This document shows, in pieces, positions 49,856 to 64,000 of a DNA stretch of 64,000 nt; positions within the stretch are counted from its first letter, which is position 1; every line of letters begins with the position of its first letter. A program made the position numbers and the translations under genes. The notes below the pieces were generated by a model that was given only the letters and a program-made list of their open reading frames with translations, ran no database searches and was not told the origin of the DNA. This DNA is from Amia ocellicauda (lineage: Eukaryota; Chordata; Actinopteri; Amiiformes; Amiidae), in assembly GCF_036373705.1 (NCBI RefSeq), contig NC_089868.1, positions 12,463,020 through 12,527,019 on the forward strand, in the 5' to 3' direction.

Positions 49856-50041
49856 TAAGTGAGTGAGTGAGACAGGAGGTACACAAGATGGTTGTGCTTT
49901 ACAATTAAAATAGTCTGTGAATATGTGCCGTGGGAGGTAGTGTCACGAGCAGGGCATGACTGGCCTTAATCACTTGATTATTTAATTATTGATTGTTGGG
50001 GTTTTCCTTCTTGTGGCCACTCCCAGATACGCAACCTGAAA

Positions 50042-50085
50042 AAATAAATCTTGTAAATCGCCCTGGATAAGGGCGTCTTCCAAGA

Positions 50086-50143
<58 letters not shown>
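50042..50143 (+). mobile_element. SINE/LINE 3' tail with (AAT)n
   Basis: The text TCGCCCTGGATAAGGGCGTC, followed by AAATAATAATAAT, is the conserved tail of fish V-SINE/L2-type retroposons. It ends in a simple AAT run. Confidence 0.7.
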
Positions 50144-50146
<3 letters not shown>

Positions 50147-50330
50147 GATGAGACATTATTATTTCAATTTGCACAATAATAACTACTTCTGTCAAGGGAC
50201 ATTACCTACTTCGATTTCCTTGTGATTCCTGGTCAGTCAGCGTGGTGCCAGTCCGGGTTTTGCCTGGCCCAAACAGCTACCGTCCTTGGAGGGTCTATAG
50301 ATTAAGCACGTTCTGCAGCAGGCATCTCAC

Positions 50331-51430
50331 CAGGGGCAATTCGAGAATTTTGAAAATTGCGGGGGCCATAAGGGGGAAATGAGTCCATCCCTGAGCATTT
50401 GTTCAGTGCAAGAGGGAATGGTATTAGTGAACAAAATAGGGTCCCCTTAATGTGCAAAAATAAAGAATATGCCTCATTGGACAGAATGGGTACACAACCC
50501 CCCCAAAATCACTGGAATGCATCTTTAAGAAGCCCCTTTTAACCCATTAGCTAAAGTTTCTGCTTCACTGACAATTAGTTGAGAAAACCAGAGCTTGCTA
50601 GGGTTACCAAACCTGAACTTCCAATAAAGAGGACACTTCAAAAGGTGGGAGTGGCAGTGGGGGGGCTGGAGCTAAGTGTTATGACCTCAAAAAATCTCAT
50701 CTCATCTCAACCTATCTTTTCCTTTTGTAAACTGTTAACACCCCAGCTAAATAAAACGTTCCTTATTGGTTGTTGAAGTCTTTACAGACGTAAGTCATTT
50801 ATTAATAACCAATAGTTGTTCATAAAACCATGACATCAGTGAACACTATCACCTTAAACATCATCATTCATACATGATGGAATGGTAGCATTGCAGGAGT
50901 GGAAGGGTTAAACAGGCACCCGGGAACTGAAGTGTTGGAAAAAGATCAAGGAAATCTCAGACATTTTTAGATCCAGCTGGACGGAGATTAAAGGACTGAA
51001 AAGTCTGTTAAATACTGGCTATATGGTAACCCAAAGATAGTGTAGTTTAACTATCACCATTGAGTAAATTGTCAGTGTTATAGCAGGAATAAAATTCAGG
51101 ATAGCAAGAGTATTTAAATGATCGATTTACCATAAACTGTATTGTCTTGAAAGTAACCTGTAGTGTGTCAGTGGCTGTGTGCATGCGGAGCAGAGAGCAG
51201 AGCGCAACAGCAACTGTGTTAAACTCCTCTGTCTCGCCTGAATTCTTGCCAGGCAGTATACACACAAAAACGACAACTTTGGTAATATAAACTAATGTAC
51301 TCGAATATGGACTCTGGAAACTGACTATGAATTAAATGAAAAATGTGAAGTTAGTGCGGGCACTCATGGGGCCAATCAGATTTCAGCAGGGGCCAGTGCC
51401 CGTGTGGCCCACCCCCTGGCCCCGCCCCTG
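50331..51430. mobile_element. Non-autonomous hAT element with perfect 8-bp duplication
   Basis: Starts CAGGGGC and ends GCCCCTG. The flanks 50323-50330 and 51431-51438 are both CATCTCAC, an exact 8-bp target duplication as made by hAT transposases. GGGGGCC-rich subterminal motifs lie near both ends. The 1100-bp interior carries no transposase-like frame. Confidence 0.85.
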
Positions 51431-51439
51431 CATCTCACT

Positions 51440-52300
51440 TAACCATAAGTGGTTTGTGGTGTTGCCACTACCTGTCAAGACAGAAGTCCAGAATTTATCA
51501 ACTGCTGCTGCATTATTGTGTCCTTGAAATTTAGTATTGTCATTTATTGTGGGCATAGGTCATTGAAGTCTACAGTGTATTTGTTTACAGTAAGGGGGAA
51601 AATAGTTTTTATATTAATAGCTTTTACTAGATCATTTAGTTATTATTTCTACCCCAGGCACCATGCTCCTGCCTCCAGGCCCCCGTGATCCCCTCGCCTG
51701 AGTAAGCCCCCCCGGATACATTTTCACCCGACAGAAGGAGAGAGACGGAAAGGGAGACCAGGATTTGGGAGCAGCAGCGAAATCTATATATGGTTATTAC
51801 CAGGTGGAAGAGGGCCTGGAGAGTGTGATTGAAGTCTACATCCACCTTCAGTCGGGTATATCATCGAAGGCTTTAGGCTGGTCCGGTCCAGGTATAGGAA
51901 AAGACACAAGCAGTCAGTGTATCTGTTAATCAGTCTTATTTTTAAGGGACTGGGTCAGAGCATTGAGCTCAGCTGAGGCACAATTACGCACAGACAAGAC
52001 TGGGACAGACCAGGATAGGACACAGACATGCAGACACACAAACGTACACAGACATACGGACAGAAAGGCAAGACACAGTCAGATTCGGCCAGAGACAAAG
52101 AGCGATAAACAAGAACAAGAGGACACATGTAGGTACACAGATACAGATAGAGATGCATAGAGAACCAGAATGAGACCAAGACATAGAGACTGCTGCATGT
52201 ATTTTTTGCATTTATAATTAAGTAGCAGACCCCTGTGCATCAAGGGGCTTCCTTAAACAATGCAGAGGATTTCCATGCCATCTTACAGAAATATTAATGA
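51440..52300. other. No supported gene
   Basis: Contains a purine/CA-rich simple region (51960-52180) that gives shadow ORFs on both strands. Confidence 0.35.
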
Positions 52301-52309
52301 GAAGCTCAA

Positions 52310-52765
52310 CAATATTGGAACATAAAGTCTTATATACAGATGCCAGCCTGGATGGTCTAGGAGCAGTCTTGTCACAAGTTCAGGAAGGAATGGAGCACGT
52401 TATTGCCTACACAAGCTGCAGCCTGCACCCTCCCGAAAGGAATGATAAAAATGACAGCTCCAACTGTTGGTCCTAAAATGGCTTAAAGACTAAGGACTTT
52501 CTCTGCGGAGCTTCCTTCGTGGTGTACACAGACAACAATCCCCTAGTCCATCTAAGTACAGCCTGGCTGGGGGCAGTTGAGCAGAGGTGGATGACTCAAT
52601 TATCCAACCATGATTTTGAAATCAAATATTGTCCGGGCCGGAACAACCAGAACACCAACATTTTGTCTAGGTTGCCGGGAGAAGTGCTGTATGAGGGCTT
52701 TGACCAAGTTCCAGATAACTGGAAGGCAAGTTTCTGTACTTCATTTGGAAAAATACCAAAATAAA
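52310..52765 (+). mobile_element. Gypsy-type RNase H relic
   Basis: The plus strand encodes YTDASLDGLGAVLSQVQEG. After a stop and shift it gives VYTDNNPLVHLSTAWLGAVE, then RWMTQLSNHDFEIKYCPGRN and NILSRLP. This is the order of the RNase H and linker region of Gypsy-class retrotransposon polyproteins. Neither LTRs nor integrase were found nearby. Confidence 0.8.
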
Positions 52766-52849
52766 TATCAGACACCTTGGATATGTATTCCACTATTTGC
52801 CTCTCCATCTCAAAAGGAAAGATCTGTCTATTCTTAATGTATCCAAATT

Positions 52850-53332
52850 ATGCCGTTCTTCCCTGTATGTCCTCTACATCTTTTTGCAATCTCGACATGT
52901 GACAACCAGTCCCAAATGTCATGTGACAACTTGCCTCAACCAGACTGTTGTGCTAACTTTATGCTGACTACCTGACATGATGTGTCATAGCCTTCCTGTC
53001 ATGGACACAAATAAATATGCCTCTGGGTTTTCCAAAAGTATTCAGTATTATCCATTATGAAAAAATGAGCAGGACTGGCATCTGTCTCTGGTGAATAAAA
53101 CTGTACCAATAGTACCATCTGGTGATTTTGTTTATTTTTCTTTATAAGACTCTTCAAGCAATTAGTGAATGAAATTCTGCCACTGAAGAGTCACTTAGAT
53201 AGAATTACTATCTGATGCACTGTCCTAGCAGATCAAAAAATATATTTTAAATAAAATCAAATGTTGTATTTCTCTCTGCTGGTGTATGGTTAGTTGTCTT
53301 CATGAGAAAATTAACACAATATTGGTTTCTTT
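52850..53332. other. No supported gene
   Basis: AT-rich spacer between the Gypsy relic and the duplicated kinase block. Confidence 0.35.
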
Positions 53333-54740
53333 TTAAAGTCTTCTCCTGAATCACAGGACAATACAATCAGCTGGTAGGATCCAGCACATAGAAGCAGGTG
53401 TGCGGTTCAAGGAATACACATATTGTGTCGACTGCAGACTGCCACACAGTCCCTGCTTCTCACTCCTAGGAGGGTTTTTGATTGGTGGTTTCAATTATTG
53501 GCACTAATTTCTAGTCTAGCAAATGAAACGCATAATAACCCACATTTTCACAGAGCAAATCAACCATTCTTGTTTATTAACTTTATTTCACTTTAATACA
53601 TATGTTGAGCCAGGAATAAAACCATCTCTTGTATTGACTGCACCATTATTTTATTTTATTTATTTATTTATTTATTTATTTGTTTGTTTGTTTGTTTGTT
53701 TGTTTGTTTGTTTGTTTGGTCCTGGGTAGTAAGTGCTATTTCCTAATTGCTTATGCCTCAAAAGAATAGAAAATGGCTATTATTCCCCACAAACTTTGCT
53801 ATTGTGACCAGGACAGTGATATTTTGAAATGTAATTATTTCCAATGAGAAAACGGGTGTTTCGTTCACATAAAGTCAGAAATAAATGACTCCAAAAGATT
53901 TAGAAGTCAGTCATTTTTTGAGATTTAGGATTATACTGTAAAGACCCTGTTCGCCCGTTTTCTCACTGGAAATTGTTACATTTAAAAATATGAAACTTTG
54001 AGAAAATGGGCGAATTTATGTCTTTACAGTATAATCGTAAATCTCGAAAAACGACTGAATTCTAAATTTATTGAAGTTATTTTTGTATTGCTTTAGTATA
54101 AATACATGTTAGTTTGGATTCATACATTGTTTTTTCCTGACTTTATGTGAACGAAAAGACGCAAATTTGCCCGTTTTGTCATTGGAAATAGTTACATTTC
54201 AAAATATGAAACTTTGACAAAACGGGCAAATTTGTGTCTTTGCAGTATAATCCTAAAACTCAAAAAATGAATGACTTCTAAATCTTTTGTAGTCATTTTT
54301 GTATTGCTTTAGTATAAATACATGTTAGTTTGGATTCATATGTTGTTATTTTCTGACTTTATGTGAACGAAAAGACACAAATTTGCCCGTTTTCTCATTG
54401 GAAATAGTTACATTTCAAAATATCACTGTCCTGGTCACAAAAGCAAAGTTTGTGGGGAATAATAGTAATTTTCTATTCTTTTGAGGCATAAGAAATTAGG
54501 AAATAACACTTACTACCCAGGAACAAAAATTGTATTACATAGTGTAATGAATTTATGAAAAGTAAATGCATGTGGAATGTCTTGTGAAGTAATTAGTTCC
54601 TGCTAAAGATGTTTACTGCTCACATGGTATCTAATTTCCTGTTACTAGTTTTTTTCTGCATTTCCTCAAAACCCTGATGATTGTCGGTTTATTAAATGAT
54701 ACTAAATCGGAGATACTGAGTGTGTTGCTGGTATCTTCTT
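53333..54740. repeat. Downstream part of the A/C kinase segmental duplication
   Basis: Matches 11002-11570 beside copy A, apart from a (TTTA/TTTG)n run (about 53650-53717) and the fold-back element, both absent at copy A. It defines the duplicated unit as extending at least 1.5 kb beyond the kinase stop codon. Confidence 0.75.
53719..54524. mobile_element. Fold-back transposon beside kinase copy C
   Basis: Long inverted repeats begin TCCTGGGTAGTAAGTG and end CACTTACTACCCAGGA. The mirrored arms include GACCAGGACAGTGATATTTT. The centre holds tandem and inverted copies of a CCCGTTTTCTCATTGGAAAT module and a repeated TATAAATACATGTTAGTTTG segment about 245 bp apart. No transposase is present. The matching region near copy A lacks it. 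Confidence 0.75.
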
Positions 54741-54821
54741 CTCTACTTGTATCTCGCTGGCCTGCACCTCACTAATCCAGGTGTGTGTCTGTTTTCAGTT
54801 TTTACGAGTGTCTGAATGTAA

Positions 54822-55045
54822 CCGGGGCTCATTCGTACTATAATGAGCCCGTTACAAAGTGACGTAACCCCTCGGTAAAAGTAGTACAGTGTTAAGCCTC
54901 CCACGGTAGGGGGCCCGGCCTTTTGGCATAGAGGGCTTAACGCTGTACTGCGCTGGAGCCGCTGCAGTGCGGAGCGCTCGGAGGAGCGCCGGTGGTGTGT
55001 GGCTCGAATCCCAGGGCGTGGAGCTCTGACCCGCATCAGCTACAT
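54822..55045. mobile_element. SINE-like insertion just 3' of copy C
   Basis: Absent from copy A at the same place. It begins with a hairpin (GTAACCGGGGCTCATT ... AATGAGCCCGTTAC) and contains a B-box-like GGCTCGAATCCC. It is GC-rich and unlike its flanks. It lies directly after the copy C stop codon, so it would be part of the 3' untranslated region. Confidence 0.4.
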
Positions 55046-55050
55046 GAAGG

Positions 55051-59382
<4,332 letters not shown>

Positions 59383-59527
59383 CTGCAAGCAGTTGCACCT
59401 GTTGGCCAAGAGATTCACTCTTGCCAGGTGGCTTCCACAATGTCAAGGGATGTGCACTGTCTGTGAGCTCTTCTCGATAATGAAGGCTTTGGCACAAGCA
59501 GAGCCGTTCAAGGTTCTGGAGTCCCTG

Positions 59528-59535
59528 TGACGTCA
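59528..59535. promoter_or_regulatory. CRE palindrome upstream of copy C
   Basis: TGACGTCA, extended as GTGACGTCACAA with GATGACGCG next to it, about 150 bp before the ATG. It matches the site before copy B. A frame that appears to extend the protein through this site begins with GTG, not ATG, so MGLK is the supported start. Confidence 0.6.
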
Positions 59536-59599
59536 CAATGGGATGACGCGCGTGCCGTGCAAGCCAGCAAAGTATGTCTGTTTAACGTCTCCATGGTTA

Positions 59600-60600
59600 C
59601 GGTTGATTGCGCAGACCCTGCTTTATATACAAATATTAATGTACGCATATTTGTCATTCATGTTAATTAATTGCAGGCAATGGAGAAAATGCATATACAT
59701 ATATATATATATATAAAATGATCATTATTATGATGATGATGATGATTATTATTATTATTATTTGAAATGTATTGTTATGGAGGTTTGTTGCACTCAGTGC
59801 TTGTTATTGTGTGGAACCCAGTAGCAGCCCTTCCTGGTTATTAGCCAGTAGGACGTTAGTATTATGGGATGTCCCATGGCTGATTGCTCGCAGGTTCCCG
59901 GTCCGGACTGGGGCAAGAGCGGCACTTTGTACTCGTCAAGCACAGGTACTGGGTTTGTTTTCCTGATTTCTATAATTAAACAGCTAAACTGCGGATCGTC
60001 TGACCTGTGGACATATTTCAACCTCGCGTCCAAAATATAAAAGTGCGCACACGAGCAGGCAGGGGGGCTGGGGGCTCACGGTGCCACAGCTTGTTCACCA
60101 GAAACTCCTCCATCAGGGCTGGAAGCGGCTGCTTTCAATGAGGTCGCATATTTGTAGCGGCGCACGAATAGAAAACGGCGCCTCAGCCGATACAATCACA
60201 GCTGCACCGAAACAGCTGGTTGACGAGAAAGCGCGCCTCGTCTGCAGTATAATGGCGGTTCAAATGGGATATTTCGCTGCTGTATGTGGTTGTGAAGCAA
60301 AGATGTGTTTGAGTCCAAATCCGCCTGATTTCATGGATCGCATGGAGATTTTGAGGCGAGTTTATTGACTTCGAAATGAATTCCTCAATCCTCATTTTGC
60401 AGCATTAATTTTGAACAGACAGTGATCAAGGGAAGTGTTAAGACTTGAATGTAATAAGACACGAAATGCTTGAAAGTTGATCTATCTGCCTACAGTAATC
60501 TTTAACACATTAAAACAATACAAGTGGTCTGAAAGCGCTGTAATACTTATATGCACATCTATGTAAACGTTTTATTTTGCACTTTGTCAAATGAAAGTAA
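59600..60600. other. Moderately CpG-rich flank, no supported gene
   Basis: CpG-containing stretch at 60010-60260 with a plus-strand frame (60081-60368). No splice or domain support was found. Microsatellites lie at 59700-59762. Confidence 0.3.
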
Positions 60601-60605
60601 TAAAT

Positions 60606-60632
60606 ATGTGTGTGTGTGTGTGTGTGTGTTGG
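60606..60632. repeat. (TG)n microsatellite
   Basis: Uninterrupted TG run. Confidence 0.85.
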
Positions 60633-61489
60633 AGGTGTATCCCTGGTGTCTGGACCTTGACTATACCTTGACCAAGACATTTGCACCCTGGCAAAAAGTA
60701 ATTGACTACCCGTGCCGTAAAACGTCAATTAACACGCCTGGCGTTTAATCCAAATAACTGCGAGGAGCCGCGGCGTCAATTAGACCAGCGTTTGTATTAA
60801 TAATCATCAGTAAAGAGACACCGCGGACACACGCAGGGTAAGAAGAGCCTGGAAAGATAATAGACCAGGCTTTTATTGATTGAGTTATTATGATCCATTA
60901 ATCATTTGCTTTCCAAAGATGCAAACAAATCACATTCAGTGTATGGTGAAGTACACACTGGATTGGACACCAGATACCGGTGATTGTGTTAGCAGTGTAA
61001 GAGTCCATATACTGTGAACTGTCGCTAAATACACACAAAGCACCTCAACACGACTGTGGAAATACGCTTTAAACCCAGCCATCAACATTATACTTCATCA
61101 ATGCATTGTTTATGTGGCAATGGACACAATGTACAGCAATACAAACATACAGCAATATATGGGTCAATGACGTGACACATGCATTCTGGAGTCCCAAGCA
61201 TATTACAAATATTAGATGTATTTATTTGTTATTAAATAATATGTCTCAACACTCCTATCTTTATTCACTGATTGGAGTATTTTTCACGAGTATTTAAAAT
61301 GTTAGGATCATCCAAAATGTCATACTGTCCACACCTAAAATGAAAATTCAAAAACTACAATTACAAATTACAAAAACGAATTAAGAAAACTATAAAACCT
61401 TAGATCTAACAGTTGGACATAATTGTGTGAGTGTTTGCATTGTTGTATAAAAATATTGCAAAGACTCTTAATTTCATTTAATTTTTACA

Positions 61490-61639
61490 TGAAAGATACT
61501 TTTGTCCCCATATTGGGATTTGTCATTCCGGACAACAGACACTCAGGAGCATTTTTACATCATTGCATTTTGCTGGCCATGTGATGGACATTATCATTTA
61601 GAAGATGATGAAGGACCCCCAGGCTGTGCAGAAAGTTTA
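61490..61639 (+). other. Weak exon-like frame
   Basis: An open frame runs through SPYWDLSFRTTDTQEHFYII and CWPCDGHYHLEDDEGPPGC and ends at a strong donor GTAAGT (61640-61645). There is no clear acceptor and no recognised family. It is the only coding-like patch in an AT-rich desert. Confidence 0.2.
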
Positions 61640-61649
61640 GTAAGTCTCT

Positions 61650-63090
61650 CCTAAAATGTTGATAATTTGACCTTTTCGATCACTGGTGCACTAGGGTACA
61701 AAATTCTGTGTCATACAGGGCAACACTTAAAAATCATTTATAATATAGTTTTTTGATATGTATATTTATTTGTGAAAGATGGCATTGAATAGTTGTAGGT
61801 CATAGTAATACATTTATATAAATTGTCAAGTAATTGCCTGATTCATAAGTTAAAACTTGTATTTTGTCATAGCAGGAAATGATCACTTTCTGTTATCTAA
61901 CAATATCACTCATTATCTGGAGTGACTTGCTTATACTTGTATTGTTTTTAGGAGTATTATTAAGCATGTAGGCATCACATTTACATTGTCATGTTGTTTA
62001 AATAACACAATGAAATATTTATAACATTATTTCTGTAGTTTTAATGTACATATTTTGTGTGGATGTCCTTAAATAAGAAACAAGATGGCAACATGGTCAT
62101 TATTGTTTTGTTTTAATTTATGTTTATGTCATGAAGTCATTTGCAAGTTTTAAGAGAATATAAAAATCCAAGATCAAAAATAGCATAATTCCTATATATT
62201 TAATATGGTATGATATCAAAATGTTCAATATACTTTTTAATCTGTTGAAATATTACTGAATTGACTTCATGTCATTAATGACTTAGAACATTGTTGTCCC
62301 AATTTGTTTTTACATCACAAATGTTTACATGTTTGTTGTATAACCTAAAAATACTTAATGTGCTGAAAATTATTAAGTTAATGTTTTGAAATCTTATGTT
62401 TTACTGCTATGGCTTTATCAAATATGCCTTGAGTGGAAATGTATTGCTCACCTCTGATTATTTGCTGTTAATTTAAATAAATTATACATTTAGTAACTCT
62501 CACTCTCAGTTAAATATAGAATTATTTTTTAACTACATCTTTGTTGCTGAGACTATCTTGAGATATCATCCCGTATGAAATCTCACAGTATGTCATTCTG
62601 AGTAACAATATCAGTCAGGTAGGACAACACTGAATATTCTTGTAAAAATACAGAAGTCAGTAACAATAATGATATACTTTTTACTAGAAAGCATTTTTAG
62701 ACATTTCCCAGCATTTTCCACTATTCAGCGTTATGTTTTGAGTGACTAACTTCACAAAATGTGCCGCTGTCAATAGAAAAGCCCACATTTGTGAGATTAA
62801 TTGTGTTTTTTGTTTTTTTCTGGGCTGAATATGTTTGTTGAGATACATATGAATACTCATAACTCACTCTATGCTGACAAAAAACTAAAGTCAAATAATT
62901 TGCAAATCTATCTATGTTATCCGGTATGACATTTTTGATACTAGAAATAATGATTTATAATACAAAAGTATACATTATTTTCAGAAATAAACCTTTGAAA
63001 TATATGCATAACATTATAATGAAGAGCTTTAATTTGTATTTTAAACTGTTTTTTTTTTTTTACCATTTTAAAATCCTTATTCATCACTGA
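61650..63090. other. AT-rich gene desert
   Basis: No ORF, motif or repeat family recognised. Confidence 0.45.
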
Positions 63091-63091
63091 C

Positions 63092-63140
<49 letters not shown>
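63092..63140. repeat. (TA)n microsatellite
   Basis: Uninterrupted TA run adjoining a Tc1 remnant. Confidence 0.9.
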
Positions 63141-63142
<2 letters not shown>

Positions 63143-63395
63143 TAAATGTCTATAATTTTAATGGTAGGTGTATTTTAACAGTGAGAGACTTATAATGCCT
63201 TGCGAATTTCCCTCATTAACATGCAAATCCATTTATAACTTTTTTGAAATGCATTTTTCTGGATTTTTTTGTTGTTATTCTGTCTCTCACTGTTAAAATA
63301 CAACTACCATTAAAATTATAGACTGATCATTTCTTTGTCAGTGGGCAAACGTACAAAATCAGCAGGGGATCAAATACTTTTTTCCCCTCACTGTG
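63141..63395. mobile_element. Solo-end Tc1 remnant with inverted repeat
   Basis: Sequence from 63208 to 63395 matches the terminal region of the truncated Tc1-like element at 14.42-14.61 kb almost base for base. A short inverted copy (TATAATTTTAATGGTAG, 63151 onward) faces it. The transposase is absent, so this is a small deletion derivative. Confidence 0.75.
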
Positions 63396-63399
63396 TATA

Positions 63400-64000
63400 T
63401 ATATATGTATACACAAACCTTTAAGTTGGAGGTATGGCGCCATCGAGGGAACCTCACAAAGAACCTCGACGACATTTAAAAATAATTGAGTGGAGTCATT
63501 GGTTAGGCAGAAGACATCAAATGGTGTTCTAGGCAGACTTTTCCATGATGTGAAAAGGTTCAAATTCTGAGTGTTTAACTTATCTTACTTTAAAAGAAGA
63601 AAAGAAAAACATTGATCAAACATTTGTGAGGTTTGATTAAAAGTGCAGTGACTCTGACCTACAGAATCTTTTCTGTTTGTTTGTTTTAAATATGAGGACA
63701 CACCTACACACAAAACTGAATGTATCTAAGAAATACAGCAACATGTAAATCTATATATGCATATTTTTGGTTGTATTTTTTACATTGACAGAAAAGGCCA
63801 AGCTGTACATTTCCCTATGGCAAACTAGCCTTTTTATTTTGTAATAAAGCTGTTTACTGTCATTTGTGTTGAGTGTGTTATTACTCTGTATTCAAGCAAA
63901 TAACACAGGAAGAAGGGTTTATGAAAGTGATACGACCTATAATATTTATGTCACTTTATTTGAATTGCACAAAATCCTTCATAGCAATGTAATGTGAGTG
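63400..64000. other. No supported gene
   Basis: AT-rich; the minus-strand frame at 63327-63563 overlaps transposon sequence and has no domain. Confidence 0.35.

Overview
The window looks like nuclear DNA of a ray-finned fish. It is AT-rich, has GT-AG introns, is full of microsatellites, and carries Tc1-like, hAT, LINE, SINE and LTR debris typical of fish genomes. Real genes were found by pairing splice sites with conserved protein motifs, not by long ORFs. The species cannot be named from the sequence.

The clearest coding content is a family of three PKN-like protein kinase copies, all on the minus strand. Copy A (11.0-13.6 kb) is a pseudogene that has lost several exons and ends at a truncated Tc1-like transposon. 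Copy B (23.5-26.8 kb) and copy C (55.05-59.4 kb) keep every exon, matching exon phases and the core catalytic residues. Both begin with a short hydrophobic segment in place of the HR1 and C2 regions of classical PKN. Both also have a TGACGTCA (CRE) palindrome upstream, 148 bp from the start codon in C and about 1.66 kb in B, where a leader exon probably intervenes.

Between B and C, on the same strand, lies a four-exon gene for a secreted protein of 269 residues (43.2-47.0 kb). Its fold pattern resembles secreted AID/APOBEC-like deaminases, but the expected zinc-ligand His is Ser. Between A and B is a four-exon piece of a CLCA-type gene, with the HEWAH metalloprotease motif and a VWA MIDAS motif. 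It is cut off at both ends and interrupted by one solo LTR and abutted by another.

A 35-bp VNTR plus a short exon-like ORF is present twice (18.8-19.4 kb and 37.2-37.8 kb). Smaller exon candidates with good splice sites but no recognised family lie at 9.2-9.8, 20.9, 28.7-29.9, 32.5-33.4 and 35.1 kb.

The rest is mobile-element sequence. It includes a hAT-type element with a perfect 8-bp target duplication (50331-51430), a solo LTR with a perfect 5-bp duplication (14668-15288), two or more Tc1 families with internal-deletion derivatives, a fold-back element (about 53.72-54.52 kb) inserted beside copy C, a fossil ZMYM1/hAT transposase, a Gypsy RNase H relic and LINE scraps. Stretches at about 0-1.8, 10-11, 30-32.5, 47-49 and 60.4-63 kb show nothing gene-like. 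No CRISPR array, rRNA or intact tRNA was seen.
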